Part shown: positions 34,082 through 43,742 of the stretch, piece after piece | Layout of the letters: each line of letters opens with the position of its first letter | Numbering within the stretch: position 1 is the stretch's first letter | Origin: an uncultured bacterium | GTDB lineage: Bacteria; Cyanobacteriota; Vampirovibrionia; Gastranaerophilales; Gastranaerophilaceae | NCBI GenBank assembly: GCA_902774905.1 | Contig: CACYKF010000001.1 | Location: forward strand, 1 to 64,000 | DNA: 64,000 bases | Direction: 5' to 3' | Position numbers and translations under genes: made by a program | The notes under the pieces: model-generated | Seen by the model: the letters and a program-made list of their open reading frames with translations, nothing else | Databases searched by the model: none | What the model was told of the DNA's origin: nothing

Positions 34082-35647
34082 TTATCCTCTGCTCTTACTC
34101 TTTTTAAATAAGAACAATAAAGGAATAAGAACAAAGCATGCAACCCCAAAGATTCTGAACGAATCCATAAATGCCCATAAGGTTGATTGCTTAATAAGTG
34201 TTCCGTATTGAGAGTACATTGCCATATATTTTGCCATATCAATACTTGTATATTGTGATATAGCAGCGGCAGTCATTTGAACTTTTTGAACAAAGATAGG
34301 ATTAAGTTCGCTTAATTTACCTACCATCATATATTGATGCACTTGTGCAAATCTTGTCAAAAATGTTGCAACAAGTGATGTTCCTATCGCACCGCCGATA
34401 TTTTTGAACAGGTTTTGTATTCCTGAAGCATTGGTCATTTGTTCATTTGACAGAGTTTCAAGAGACAAATTGATAATAGGAACCATTGACATTCCTAAGC
34501 CAAAACCCATCAGGCAGTTTGGTATCATAATATTCATTTGGGCAATTTGCAAATTCAAAAATCCGAACATCAAACTTGCCGTACCAATACATGCCAAACC
34601 GACAATAACAAGTTTTCTTTTATCAACCCTGTCTGCAATAAAAGCACAAATAATAGTTGCACTTAAACTCCCGATTCCTCGAGGCATCATGGATAAACCG
34701 CTTAAATACGCAGTATAACCCATCATACTTTGCAAAAATTGTGGTAGAATTGCAATTGAAGCATATAAAACAGATTGCATAACAACCTGAATAAAAGTCC
34801 CGACAACAAATTCTTTATTTTTAAATACACTCAAATCAATGAGAGAGTCTTTTCTTTTTGCCTGAGAAACAAAAAAGCAAACCGCAGAAATACAAGATAT
34901 AGAAAAAATCCATCTTATCCATGTTGCATTAAACCAGTCAGCATTATTCCCTTTATCAAAAAAGACCTGCAGACATAACAACCATAAAAACAGGAAGAAA
35001 AAGCCTATACCGTCTAATTTTACACCTTTAACGCGTCTTGCATAAGGCGGATTGAAAAGCAAATTCTTTGCCATAACCGCTGCAATACATCCCAACGGAA
35101 CATTTATAAAGAATATCCACGGCCAAGTCCAGTTGTCAGTAATCCAACCGCCTAAGACAGGTCCGATAATAGGAGCAATAATTACCCCCATACCGAATAT
35201 TGCCATCGCCGTTCCTCTTTTTTCTTTAGGGAAACTTTCCATCATAATAGCCTGTGACAGAGGAACAATTCCGCCCCCACCTGCACCTTGTAAAATTCGA
35301 AATATTACCATCTGCCCGAGAGATTTTGCCATCCCGCATAATAAAGATGCAAAGGCAAAAAGTAATATACTTATTACATAGAAATTTTTACGTCCAAACA
35401 GTTTACTAAAATATCCTACAGACGGAATCACAATACCAGAAGCAATTAAGTAACTTGTTAAAATCCAGATACTTTCATCTCTTGTGGCAGAAAAACTGCC
35501 TGCCATGTGGGGCAGAGCAACATTTGCAATTGTACCGTCCATAACATACACAAAAACCGCAAGTAATACCGGCAGACAAGCAAGCCAGGGATTCTCAGGC
35601 AGATATTTATTTTCATCTTCTTCTATTTGTGTTGATTGTGCGGACAT
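34082..35647 (-). CDS. emrB: EmrB/QacA-type MFS multidrug transporter (DHA2, 14 TM)
   Basis: 521 residues with about 14 hydrophobic segments. Motif C-type ILQGAGGGGIVPLSQA and GFLNLQ-type loops, plus MDGTIANVALPHMAGS in TM1 (the family motif D1), mark the EmrB/QacA drug:H+ antiporters. With the membrane-fusion protein just upstream and the divergent TolC-like channel it would form a three-part pump across both membranes. It follows emrA by 13 nt. Substrates unknown. Confidence 0.93.
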   Translation of the reverse strand: MSAQSTQIEEDENKYLPENPWLACLPVLLAVFVYVMDGTIANVALPHMAGSFSATRDESIWILTSYLIASGIVIPSVGYFSKLFGRKNFYVISILLFAFASLLCGMAKSLGQMVIFRILQGAGGGGIVPLSQAIMMESFPKEKRGTAMAIFGMGVIIAPIIGPVLGGWITDNWTWPWIFFINVPLGCIAAVMAKNLLFNPPYARRVKGVKLDGIGFFFLFLWLLCLQVFFDKGNNADWFNATWIRWIFSISCISAVCFFVSQAKRKDSLIDLSVFKNKEFVVGTFIQVVMQSVLYASIAILPQFLQSMMGYTAYLSGLSMMPRGIGSLSATIICAFIADRVDKRKLVIVGLACIGTASLMFGFLNLQIAQMNIMIPNCLMGFGLGMSMVPIINLSLETLSNEQMTNASGIQNLFKNIGGAIGTSLVATFLTRFAQVHQYMMVGKLSELNPIFVQKVQMTAAAISQYTSIDMAKYMAMYSQYGTLIKQSTLWAFMDSFRIFGVACFVLIPLLFLFKKSKSRG

Positions 35648-35660
35648 TGTATACCTTTAA

Positions 35661-36671
35661 TTATTTAACTTTTACTCTCGGTACAACAGACATACCCGGT
35701 ACAATATTATATTTTTCTTTATCAATTTTTTCTGTGAATACGATTTTTACAGGGATTCTTTGTACGATTTTTACAAATGAACCAACTGCGTTTTCAGGAG
35801 GGAAAAGGCTTGATTTTGCACCTGACGCTCTCTGAATACTGTCAATTTTACCTTTAAATACATGGTTTGGATAAGTATCAATTTTGATATCGACAGATTG
35901 ACCCGGTTTCATGTTTCTTAGTTGGTTTTCTTTAAAGTTTGCAACTACCCAGACTTCTTCAGGTACAAGAGTAAACAATGGAGAACCAACATTCACATAC
36001 ATACCTTTTTCAACTCTTCTTGAAGATACTGTACCTGATTGAGGTGCATAAATCTTGGTATAAGAAAGGTCAAGTTCAGCTTTTTCTTTCGCCGATTTTG
36101 CATTGGCTAAATTGGCATCTGCAACGGTTTTGTTGCTTTCCTGAGTCAAAATTGACTGCTGCGCCTGAGTTAAACCTGCTTTTGCATTATTATATTTTAC
36201 TTCTGCCATATCAAGAGTTTGTTTTGATACTGCACCCTGTTCGTATAGGTTTCTGTATCTTTCCAAATCCTTTTGCGCAAGTTCTATATTAGATTCTGAA
36301 GCAACAAGATTTGCTTTGGCATTTGCCTGATCGTATTGAATTCTTTCATAATTAGCATTTGCCTGATCTAATTTTACTTGATAATCCGCGCTGTCAATAG
36401 TTGCGATAAGTTCACCGGCATGAACATATTGGTTATCTCTGATATAAACATTTTCAATTTGCCCTGAAACTCTTGGTGCTACATTAACAGAGATATTTTC
36501 AACATAAGCATCATCAGTGGATTCATATTTCATTTCGTTGATAACATAAATTCCCGCACAAATTAATAATACAGTTATCATTACTGCGGCAATTTTTCTT
36601 TTAAGTCCTTTTTTAGAAGGTTGTTCCTGCTCTGTATCAACAGCCTGTTGTTCCTGAATTTGTTCTTCCAT
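35661..36671 (-). CDS. emrA: EmrA-type membrane fusion protein (HlyD family)
   Basis: 336 residues: a short cytosolic tail, one membrane anchor (about 27-46), then the periplasmic adaptor with biotinyl-lipoyl halves (VAPRVSGQIENVYIRDNQYVHAGELIATID and YTKIYAPQSGTVSSR), a coiled-coil hairpin between them (about 110-200) and a beta-barrel. It links EmrB to the outer-membrane channel. AGAGGT ribosome site. It lies 19 nt after the marR stop, in one operon. Confidence 0.93.
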   Translation of the reverse strand: MEEQIQEQQAVDTEQEQPSKKGLKRKIAAVMITVLLICAGIYVINEMKYESTDDAYVENISVNVAPRVSGQIENVYIRDNQYVHAGELIATIDSADYQVKLDQANANYERIQYDQANAKANLVASESNIELAQKDLERYRNLYEQGAVSKQTLDMAEVKYNNAKAGLTQAQQSILTQESNKTVADANLANAKSAKEKAELDLSYTKIYAPQSGTVSSRRVEKGMYVNVGSPLFTLVPEEVWVVANFKENQLRNMKPGQSVDIKIDTYPNHVFKGKIDSIQRASGAKSSLFPPENAVGSFVKIVQRIPVKIVFTEKIDKEKYNIVPGMSVVPRVKVK

Positions 36672-36690
36672 GTTTTATACCTCTTATATT

Positions 36691-37152
36691 TTATATATTT
36701 AGTTCTACTTCGTTTTTTAAAATTTCTCTAAACCCCTGCATTAGCGACTTCATATCTTCAATTTTCTCGGTTGAGAAAGCTCGGGGAATATTTTGAAGAT
36801 ACTCTTTTATTTTTAATGTTATGTCAGATAAAACAATTTTGCCATCCTCTGTCAAAATTATTTTTCTTACAAGTCTGTTATTCTTTGTCCCTGCAACTCT
36901 TTCAATATAACCTTTTTGCTCAAGAGAATTTAGTATTCTGCCTGTAGAAGGGCGGTCTTTAAGAATAATTTTTGCCAAATCCCTCTGACACATTTCACCA
37001 TTAGTAGCAATTGTATCTAAAGTAACAACTTCCTCAAGCGAAAGAATACATTCAAATTTTTTTAACAACTGAGATGCAAGATACTTGCAATATTTTGCCG
37101 TAAGTTCAAACTGATAATATATTGAATTTATATAGTGTTTTTCTTCCTGCAT
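36691..37152 (-). CDS. MarR family transcriptional regulator
   Basis: 153 residues with the MarR winged-helix fold (about 40-125): ATNGEMCQRDLAKIILKDRPSTGRILNSLEQKGYIERV, then the wing NRLVRKIILTEDG. It heads the emrAB operon and is divergent from the TolC-like gene. Two palindromes in the shared region (37167-37200) are likely operators, so it probably represses both units and is released by a small ligand. Confidence 0.92.
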   Translation of the reverse strand: MQEEKHYINSIYYQFELTAKYCKYLASQLLKKFECILSLEEVVTLDTIATNGEMCQRDLAKIILKDRPSTGRILNSLEQKGYIERVAGTKNNRLVRKIILTEDGKIVLSDITLKIKEYLQNIPRAFSTEKIEDMKSLMQGFREILKNEVELNI

Positions 37153-37166
37153 ATTATATTTCTTGG

Positions 37167-37200
37167 TTGTGTTACAAAAATAATGTGTTGCATTTACAAC
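37167..37200. promoter_or_regulatory. Two MarR-type operators
   Basis: TTGT-GTT-ACAA (37167-37177) and GTTG-CATTTA-CAAC (37187-37200) have centres about 21 bp apart, two helical turns, in the marR/tolC divergent region. Confidence 0.55.
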
Positions 37201-37263
37201 AGTAATATGCTATCATATTGTCATAAAATTTGCAAGCAAATATTTTAAAGAAGGAATAAAACA

Positions 37264-38664
37264 TTGAAAAAGATACTTATTACACTACTTGTAGCAGGAT
37301 TTGTTATGTCCGATATTACCCCTGCTGTTTGTATGGCAAAAAGCGTTAAAAAGACCTCTGAACCTCAAAAGGTTTCAATTTCAAAAACGCAGAAAATGAG
37401 AAAGAAAAGCGAACAGTTTAAATATGATTATATAAACTACGAATGGTGGTCAAATTTTAATGACGACATTCTCAAAAGTTATATTGATAAAGCAATTAAA
37501 AAGAACTACTCTTTGAAAATGGCAACTATTGCAGTTGATGAATACTATCAGGTAGTAAGAATTAATTTCGGGAATGAACTTCCGATGGCAGGCATAGGAT
37601 TTGCACCTGCACTTGTAAAACAACCGGGATTTACCAATACCAATTCAAGTTTTGCCGTTCCGGCACTTGTAAATTACGAAGCAGATATTTTCTTAAAAAA
37701 TCACGACAAGACCAAAATGGCTAAAAAAGATTACGAAAAAGCACTTCAAGATGAAAGAACAGCCTATATTACAATAGCATCCGCAGTCGGAGCAACCTAT
37801 CTTAATATCGTAAAACTTGATAAAATGATAGAACTTCAAGAGCAAATAGTTGCTGACAGAAAAGTTATTTATGATTTGATGCTATTAAGAAATAAAGAGG
37901 GTTTGACATCAACATCCGATACAGTAAAAGCAAACAAAGCATATATTGCAGGTCAGACATCTTTAACAGAATACAAAAAGCAAAGAAACATTTTGCTAAA
38001 TAAGTTGTGTGTTTTAATTGGCGAAAGTCCTGAAAAATCAGCAGAAATTGAAAGAATTTCTTATGACAATCTGAATTTCAGCGGTGTTATTCCAAAAGAA
38101 ATTTCAACAGAAGTTATTGTTCAAAGACCTGACTACATTACTGCGGAAAAAATGATTGAAAAAGCCGGAATAGATGTCAGAGTTGCGAAAAAAGAATTTT
38201 TGCCGACTATTAATTTAACAGGTGTCGCACTGTTTATGAACAGTGATTTTGGCAGTATTTTTACTACAAAAGGTGCGCTTGCCGCTCTTGCAGGGGCAAT
38301 AAATTTACCGCTATTCACAGGGGGGAAAAGAATTGCCAATTTAAGACTTAAAAAAGCAACTTATCAACGACTTTTGAATAATTATTATCAGACAAATCTG
38401 ACTGCAATTCAGGAAATAAATGATTCTCTGACAACCATCGCACACGACGATAAAAAATATGAAGACACAAAACTCCAGTCAGAATTAGAAAGAAAAGATT
38501 TTGGTTTGAGCAGTTCAAAATATGAACAGGGCATTATCTCTAAACTTGATTTAACACAATTAAGAGAAAATGTACTTTCAACAGATAAACTTGTTGCAGA
38601 CCAAAAAATAAACTGTCTTGTAGATTACATTACTTTGTATAAGGCAGTCGGAAGTCAATTATAA
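37264..38664 (+). CDS. TolC-like outer membrane efflux channel
   Basis: 466 residues. Signal peptide to about residue 27, then an OprM/NodT-type arrangement (WWSNFNDDILKSYIDKAIKKNYSLKMA, the first helix, and the inner repeat starting SKYEQGIISKLDLTQLRENVLS). Residue 19 is Cys but lacks a good lipobox. It is the probable outer-membrane exit for EmrAB, read divergently and under the same MarR operators. TTG start with GAAGGAA upstream. Confidence 0.88.
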   Translation: MKKILITLLVAGFVMSDITPAVCMAKSVKKTSEPQKVSISKTQKMRKKSEQFKYDYINYEWWSNFNDDILKSYIDKAIKKNYSLKMATIAVDEYYQVVRINFGNELPMAGIGFAPALVKQPGFTNTNSSFAVPALVNYEADIFLKNHDKTKMAKKDYEKALQDERTAYITIASAVGATYLNIVKLDKMIELQEQIVADRKVIYDLMLLRNKEGLTSTSDTVKANKAYIAGQTSLTEYKKQRNILLNKLCVLIGESPEKSAEIERISYDNLNFSGVIPKEISTEVIVQRPDYITAEKMIEKAGIDVRVAKKEFLPTINLTGVALFMNSDFGSIFTTKGALAALAGAINLPLFTGGKRIANLRLKKATYQRLLNNYYQTNLTAIQEINDSLTTIAHDDKKYEDTKLQSELERKDFGLSSSKYEQGIISKLDLTQLRENVLSTDKLVADQKINCLVDYITLYKAVGSQL

Positions 38665-38690
38665 TATTCTTAATCATATTTTTACTTACT

Positions 38691-38718
38691 AAAGCCGAAA
38701 ATTTATTTTCGGCTTTTT
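38691..38718. terminator. Bidirectional terminator
   Basis: AAAGCCGAAAA and TTTTCGGCTTT form a perfect stem, ending in TTTTT, between two converging genes. Confidence 0.9.
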
Positions 38719-39061
38719 ACTTTGTTTGTTTATACCAAACCCTAAAATTTTTAATCTCATCTAAAACTTTTTCAAATGAACCGTCAAAACGCAAACCTCT
38801 GTCATCAATAATCAAATATGACGGAATTTTCGTATTTGTAACATCTTCAAAATATTGCTCAATATTATTATCTGCAAGCCATTTTTTTGCAGATTGAATA
38901 TTTCTTGTGGTAAATAAATACAAATTATAATCTGAAACAAGTTTTTTTAAAAAATCTTCGGCTCCCTGCTTTACATCAGGTATAAAATTTTCATCATAAT
39001 TCCCTTTATATTCATTTAAAACACCGTCTAAATCAATAAGAATGGTTGGTTTATACCTCAT
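38717..39061 (-). CDS. Small HAD-superfamily hydrolase
   Basis: 114 residues. Motif I is DLDGVLNE with the nucleophile Asp (about residue 9-11), motif II is LFTTRN (Thr near 51), and SYLIIDDRGLRF supplies the acidic motif IV. There is no large cap, so substrates may be macromolecular or bulky phosphates. AAGGAG ribosome site. It stands alone; substrate unknown. Confidence 0.85.
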   Translation of the reverse strand: MRYKPTILIDLDGVLNEYKGNYDENFIPDVKQGAEDFLKKLVSDYNLYLFTTRNIQSAKKWLADNNIEQYFEDVTNTKIPSYLIIDDRGLRFDGSFEKVLDEIKNFRVWYKQTK

Positions 39062-39182
39062 CTTTTCACTCCTTTATAAATAAATGTTAAAATTGTTATT
39101 ATTATAATATAATACTTATTCCTATATACTAATGGATTTTACTTTCAAATAAAAATTATGTCAATATACTCATGAGGCAGAT

Positions 39183-39401
39183 ATGAGTGTAAAAACAGAT
39201 ATTAAAACTATCCTCGCTGAAAGCGATTATACAATTAGCCGTTTGGCTAAAGATTTGAGCAAAATAATAGGAAAACATTATTCACAGTCTAATATTTCTC
39301 AAAAATTATCGAGGGGAACGCTAAAATACGAAGAAGCCAAATTAATTGGGCAAATTTTAGGGTATGAACTCAAATTTGTAAGAACAAAGTCATTTGTGTA
39401 A
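39183..39401 (+). CDS. Small HTH protein, paralogue B
   Basis: 72 residues, paralogous along its full length to the 33837 protein (ISRLAKDLSKIIGKHYSQSNISQKLSRGTLKYEEAKLIGQILGYELKFV). Unlike its paralogue it has a GAGG ribosome site 7 nt before the ATG. It lies just beyond the efflux cluster. Probably DNA-binding; target unknown. Confidence 0.75.
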   Translation: MSVKTDIKTILAESDYTISRLAKDLSKIIGKHYSQSNISQKLSRGTLKYEEAKLIGQILGYELKFVRTKSFV

Positions 39402-39446
39402 TCTATTATTTTGCGGAGAATACCCAATTCCCTTTAGATGTTGTTG

Positions 39447-41441
39447 TTACGACTGTTTTTGGGGTTTGCTTTTGCGTGTTTTGTTTTTGGCTGTTTTGTC
39501 TTTGGTAATTTTGGATTTGCGGGTTGTTTTTGTATCTGATGACGAATTCTTGTTGTTGCTGATTTTGTTGTTTCTTTTCTTCTTTTCGTGCTTTTTTTTT
39601 TGCGCAAGTTTAATTTTTGTCTCCTGACTTGCTGAGTTAAATGCGCTTGCCATAAGGGTAGAGGTATAAACAGGAGTAGTGTGCGCATAATCAAAGAGAA
39701 TTACACCGTTTACATTCATTTTTCTTGTTTCAAAAATCTGACGAATTAAATCCTCACTCGAACCGCCCATAAATGTAACAAACAGCCCGGCATAGAGTTC
39801 GGTTTGAGGTGCTTTTATATTCATTACATCATTCATCATTGATGCAAGCATTTTAGAATCATAGGTTAAAAACAGAGGAGTAAAACCATCAATATAGCCG
39901 TTTGATGACCAACTTCTCCAATCCTGCTGTTTTGTCGCAAGAGCAGATGCAATATCAGGGAAAATTACGGTACTGACATAGGTATTATTTTCTTTTCCAA
40001 GTTTGCCTGCTTTTCGGACAAAATCGGTTATTATATTTCGCCTGAAAGCATTCCAATCGTACCACATTGCATCGGAAATTGTTAATTCGACAGGGTCTTT
40101 GCCATAAATTGATTGAAATTTATTGCGTGCATATTCACTAAACCCCCACGCGCACATATCATTACGGGGATTAGAATTAGGGTATCTGATATAATCAAGA
40201 TTTATTCCGTCAGGTTTGTAATCCTGTATAATTTCAGATAACAGTTCAAGCAAAAATTCCTGAACATTATCATTTGCAGGGTCTAAAAAGTATCCGTTAT
40301 GTTCGGAAACAGACATTGTAGGTCCGTCACAATCGGCACATTTTTTTGTTTTGTTACCCCATTCGGGGTGTTGAGCAAGAATACTTGTCGGTGTGAGATT
40401 CGGATTCTTATTCCCAACATAAAAGGACTGGAACCATGTGTGAACTTTAATCCCCCTTTTATGCGCTTCATCAACCCAAACTTTCAACGGGTCAAAACCT
40501 TCAAATAATTCATTTTGTACGGTAAAACCGTATTTGTTCATTGTTTTACTCGGGAAAATTGTTTTTCCGTGGTAATAAGTTTCCAAAAATACATTGTTAA
40601 AACCATTATCTTTGAGTTTATCAAGAGTTGCAATAATTTGTTCGGCACTTGTTTCTGTCGGGCGAACCCACACACCTTTTAATTCATTCGGAACATAAGG
40701 CAGGGCAGTTTTTATTGCCATATTACCTTCTTCAATCGCATCTTGGCTGTACTGCTTTAAGGTTTGCAAATCATTTTTTGAACTTTGCGCTTTTTCAAGA
40801 TAGGAGCGTGCATTTTTTATATGTTCAAGAGCATTAATAGGATTATAATTTGGGGAATTTTGCTTGTAATAATTTACGATAGATTCTGCTTCATCTATTT
40901 TTGCACGGGCATCAAAGGTAAAACTTTCTGAAGTCGTATAAATGGTTATAGTTTGACTGACGGTGTCAACATAAACCTTTGAGCCGATTGTTATATTTTG
41001 AGTAATCCAATTTTTGGCACTGCCATGACCGCTTATGACAATCCCTCCTTTTGGAATAGCACTGTCAGCACCCGATAAAGATGTAACAATATTACCATCC
41101 ACAATGGCTTCGGTCCCGAATTCATTTGTCTGCGTATGTTCACCATAATTTGCGGTATAAATTACAAGTTTATTCGGACCTCTGCCTCCGGGGTAATATC
41201 CCGTATTTGATGCTGGATCTAACAAATCAAATCTGCGCGTAACCTGTTTGAAAATTACATCTCCCATATTAATTTTTATTGGTTCAAATACCTCTAAAAC
41301 AGGAGTTGTATTTTCTTCTTCATCACTAAAAAATTCAATATTACCTTCAGGAGAAAAAAAGTCACTCATTTCATCTGCATATACAGGTGCAAATGTCAGA
41401 CTTAAAGCAAATAAAACGGTTATAACTTTCGATTGTGTCAT
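39447..41441 (-). CDS. Exported glycoside-hydrolase-like protein (GHL10/DUF187 type)
   Basis: 664 residues. A signal peptide (to VYADE) is followed by an N-terminal beta domain (about 55-170, with VISGHGSAKNW), a helical linker (about 180-235) and a barrel domain (about 240-600): LKGVWVRPTETS, NNVFLETYYHGKTIFPS, HTWFQSFY, DGINLDYIRYP. This is the pattern of YngK-type hydrolases. The last 60 residues are Lys/Ser/Thr-rich. Probably acts on envelope or external polysaccharide. It is the last gene of a three-gene operon; its ATG directly follows the previous stop. Confidence 0.85.
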   Translation of the reverse strand: MTQSKVITVLFALSLTFAPVYADEMSDFFSPEGNIEFFSDEEENTTPVLEVFEPIKINMGDVIFKQVTRRFDLLDPASNTGYYPGGRGPNKLVIYTANYGEHTQTNEFGTEAIVDGNIVTSLSGADSAIPKGGIVISGHGSAKNWITQNITIGSKVYVDTVSQTITIYTTSESFTFDARAKIDEAESIVNYYKQNSPNYNPINALEHIKNARSYLEKAQSSKNDLQTLKQYSQDAIEEGNMAIKTALPYVPNELKGVWVRPTETSAEQIIATLDKLKDNGFNNVFLETYYHGKTIFPSKTMNKYGFTVQNELFEGFDPLKVWVDEAHKRGIKVHTWFQSFYVGNKNPNLTPTSILAQHPEWGNKTKKCADCDGPTMSVSEHNGYFLDPANDNVQEFLLELLSEIIQDYKPDGINLDYIRYPNSNPRNDMCAWGFSEYARNKFQSIYGKDPVELTISDAMWYDWNAFRRNIITDFVRKAGKLGKENNTYVSTVIFPDIASALATKQQDWRSWSSNGYIDGFTPLFLTYDSKMLASMMNDVMNIKAPQTELYAGLFVTFMGGSSEDLIRQIFETRKMNVNGVILFDYAHTTPVYTSTLMASAFNSASQETKIKLAQKKKHEKKKRNNKISNNKNSSSDTKTTRKSKITKDKTAKNKTRKSKPQKQS

Positions 41442-42125
41442 TTAGTTGCGTAATCTCCTCTTGTAATATCCTGAACTTTCGTATTCTTTTACTGCATTTT
41501 CATTTATTTTCCCTGAAAGTTCATTATCCTGCGGGTTTAATTCAAGACTTTTTTTGTAATATGTGTTTGCTCTTGGAATATCGCCAAATCTTTCGTAAAT
41601 TTTACCGATTTTTTTCATTGTAGAGGCATCTTCTTTTCTGCCGTAATTCAAAGCATTGTGGTAATATTCAAGTGCTTTTTTGTATTGTTTTCTTGTGTAA
41701 TAAAATTCGGCGAAATAAAAATTTGCATCCGTATCTTTGTAATTCAAACCCAAAACTCTATAAAAATATGCTTTGGCGTATGCATCATTTTTTTGCAAAT
41801 CATAAATTCTTGCAAGTTGTATGCATGGATAAGAATCAGATTTATCAAAATTGGACAAAATATAATACTTCGATGCCGCATTTTTCAAATATTGAGCCTG
41901 TTTATCTTTATCTTCTGTTGTAAGCGCAGTTTGAAAAAGCGTATCGGCATTATTTTTTGTAATTTCTTTATTGAATTTTGAATAATCAACACTCAGATTT
42001 TTTTCTTCATCCGCTTTTGCATATACACTTTGGAACGAAAAACTCTGACAAATTATAGTTCCCAAAAGTACAAGCGCGAATAAAAACTTACAAATCCGAG
42101 AATGACGGTTCTGGTGATGTATCAT
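41442..42125 (-). CDS. Exported TPR protein
   Basis: 227 residues. An N-terminal basic stretch and hydrophobic segment (about 12-34, ending VYAKA) act as signal peptide. At least four TPR units follow (ACIQLARIYDLQKNDAYAKAYFYRVLGL, ANFYFAEFYYTRKQYKKALEYYHNAL, TMKKIGKIYERFGDIPRANTYYKKSLEL, each about 34 residues). Such proteins act as scaffolds in the periplasm. Its start overlaps the previous gene by 38 nt. Confidence 0.82.
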   Translation of the reverse strand: MIHHQNRHSRICKFLFALVLLGTIICQSFSFQSVYAKADEEKNLSVDYSKFNKEITKNNADTLFQTALTTEDKDKQAQYLKNAASKYYILSNFDKSDSYPCIQLARIYDLQKNDAYAKAYFYRVLGLNYKDTDANFYFAEFYYTRKQYKKALEYYHNALNYGRKEDASTMKKIGKIYERFGDIPRANTYYKKSLELNPQDNELSGKINENAVKEYESSGYYKRRLRN

Positions 42126-42411
42126 GGTGGTAGAATGAATAATCGTCTTTGGCAGGGTCTAAGTATGCATGGAATCTTTTCCACCATCTGACAGGTGCTT
42201 TTGAACTTTTAAATTTAATTTCTTCACTGCTGTAGTATTCTTCACCCAATGCTCTGGCTCTGCCGACATTTACTGTATCATATATTTGTTTTGAATATCC
42301 GTTGTTACGCAAATATTCTTCTGACATTGTACGGTCAACAGAAATTGCACAATGCGCAGGTATCTGAACCGACAACGCAAATATTGCAAACAATAATAAT
42401 TTCTTTTTCAT
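42088..42411 (-). CDS. Small exported protein of unknown function
   Basis: 107 residues from the ATG at 42411, which has AGAGG 8 nt upstream; an in-frame GTG two codons earlier is less likely. Signal peptide MKKKLLLFAIFALSVQIPAHCA, then a short mature domain with RWWKRFHAYLDPAKDD. No family recognised. It is the first gene of an operon with a TPR protein and a GHL10-type hydrolase. Confidence 0.68.
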   Translation of the reverse strand: MKKKLLLFAIFALSVQIPAHCAISVDRTMSEEYLRNNGYSKQIYDTVNVGRARALGEEYYSSEEIKFKSSKAPVRWWKRFHAYLDPAKDDYSFYHHDTSPEPSFSDL

Positions 42412-42519
42412 AGGCACACCTCTATATCAAAATTATAATGATTTTTTTTTAGTCGTACAAGTATATTATAAATTGTTTACAATAAAATAACATGGATTAT
42501 TTGTATGATTAATTTTTAA

Positions 42520-42548
42520 TTGATTAAAATATTTTTTTAGATTAAAAT
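42520..42548 (+). promoter_or_regulatory. Promoter of the LptF/G gene, leaderless type
   Basis: TTGATT (42520-42525), a 17-bp spacer and TAAAAT (42543-42548). The ATG is 7 nt after the -10, with no ribosome site. Confidence 0.6.
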
Positions 42549-42554
42549 TTAACT

Positions 42555-43691
42555 ATGTTTTCAAAAATTTTGGAATATTTAAAAGATAAGTATTATCGTA
42601 CAAAAGTTTTGGACAGATACATTCTTAAACAGATTATCATGATGTTTTTGATGGGGGTATTTGTTTTTACAACTATTATTTTTGCATCAGATACTTTTAT
42701 TACTCTTATTAAACAGATTTCTCAATTCGGAATTCCGTTCAAAATTGCATTGATTATGATTTTGTTAAACCTTCCTGCTGTTATTGTTATGTCTATTCCG
42801 ATGGGGGTATTATTATCAACCGTAATGGTTTTGAATAAACTTAGTCTTGCGTCAGAAATTACTGTTATGCGTTCATGCGGTATCAGTTTAAACAGAATTG
42901 CAAAACCAATTTTTATTTTTTCAATTATAATGGCACTTTTGACTTTTGCAATAAATGAAAGTGTTGCTCCGGTTATGAGAAAAACATCAAAAGACTTGGC
43001 GTTGTGGTCTTTGGGTCAAAAACATGTTCCGGACGGGAAAGAAAATTTTGTATTCAAGGAACTCGGTTCAGGTTCGTACTTAAAGCGGCTTTTTTATGTG
43101 GGAAAAAGTACGGGCAGAACGCTATATAATGTTACTGTGCTTGATAATTCAAAGCCTGAAACAATACAGGTATTACAGGCAAGAGAGGGAAAAACTTCTC
43201 CTGAAGGCTGGATATTTGACAAAGGTGCAATTTATACAATAGATGTCAATGGACAAGTTTTGAATACAACATTATTTGATACTTCTACAGTTCAATTCGG
43301 TCTTGATTTGTCCAAAGCAATGGATGAAGATGTCGCAGATGAAATGAATTTTACTAAATTAACAAAGTATTTGAACAAAAAAGACCTTACCGATGAAGAC
43401 AAAAGGGCTTTGACTGTTCAACTATATGATAAACTTGCACTTCCGCTTGCGACAATAGTTTTTGTCCTGTTAGGTGTTCCGCTCGCTATTACTCCGCCAA
43501 GAGTTCGCTATAACAGAGGATTTTTGTTCACAATTTTGATTATATTCGCATTTTATGTTTTAAGAGCCTTGTCAATTTCTATGGGAGAAGCAGGAACAAT
43601 CCCGCCTTACCTTGCGGCTTGGGTCCCTGATGCGACTCTTGCATTTTTAGGCGGTATTTTATATTACAGAAAAGTTTATACGATTTCGTAA
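42555..43691 (+). CDS. LptF/LptG family permease (YjgP/YjgQ)
   Basis: 378 residues with the family layout: two N-terminal membrane helices, two more near 60-140 (MSIPMGVLLSTVMVLNKLSLASEITVMRSCGIS), a periplasmic jelly-roll domain (about 150-270), and two C-terminal helices. LptFG with LptB extract lipopolysaccharide from the inner membrane, supporting an outer membrane in this organism. It stands alone; some lineages use one gene in place of lptF and lptG, and which applies here is unclear. Confidence 0.9.
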   Translation: MFSKILEYLKDKYYRTKVLDRYILKQIIMMFLMGVFVFTTIIFASDTFITLIKQISQFGIPFKIALIMILLNLPAVIVMSIPMGVLLSTVMVLNKLSLASEITVMRSCGISLNRIAKPIFIFSIIMALLTFAINESVAPVMRKTSKDLALWSLGQKHVPDGKENFVFKELGSGSYLKRLFYVGKSTGRTLYNVTVLDNSKPETIQVLQAREGKTSPEGWIFDKGAIYTIDVNGQVLNTTLFDTSTVQFGLDLSKAMDEDVADEMNFTKLTKYLNKKDLTDEDKRALTVQLYDKLALPLATIVFVLLGVPLAITPPRVRYNRGFLFTILIIFAFYVLRALSISMGEAGTIPPYLAAWVPDATLAFLGGILYYRKVYTIS

Positions 43692-43724
43692 TTTTGAATT
43701 TTATTGTAAAAATGCAATAAAAAA

Positions 43725-43742
43725 GGAACCTTAGGAGGTTCC
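43725..43742. terminator. Hairpin after the LptF/G gene
   Basis: GGAACC-TTAGGA-GGTTCC follows an A-run, so it would terminate better on the minus strand. Confidence 0.55.

Noticed and set aside
37264-38664. TolC-like protein as a lipoprotein
   Set aside because: The cysteine in the signal region lacks a convincing lipobox, so an ordinary signal peptide is more likely.
39394-39694. Hydrophobic plus-strand frame and a second Arg/Lys-rich minus-strand frame at the end of the glycoside-hydrolase gene
   Set aside because: Both are other-frame reads of the Lys/Ser/Thr-rich tail of the 39447-41441 gene, with no start signals.
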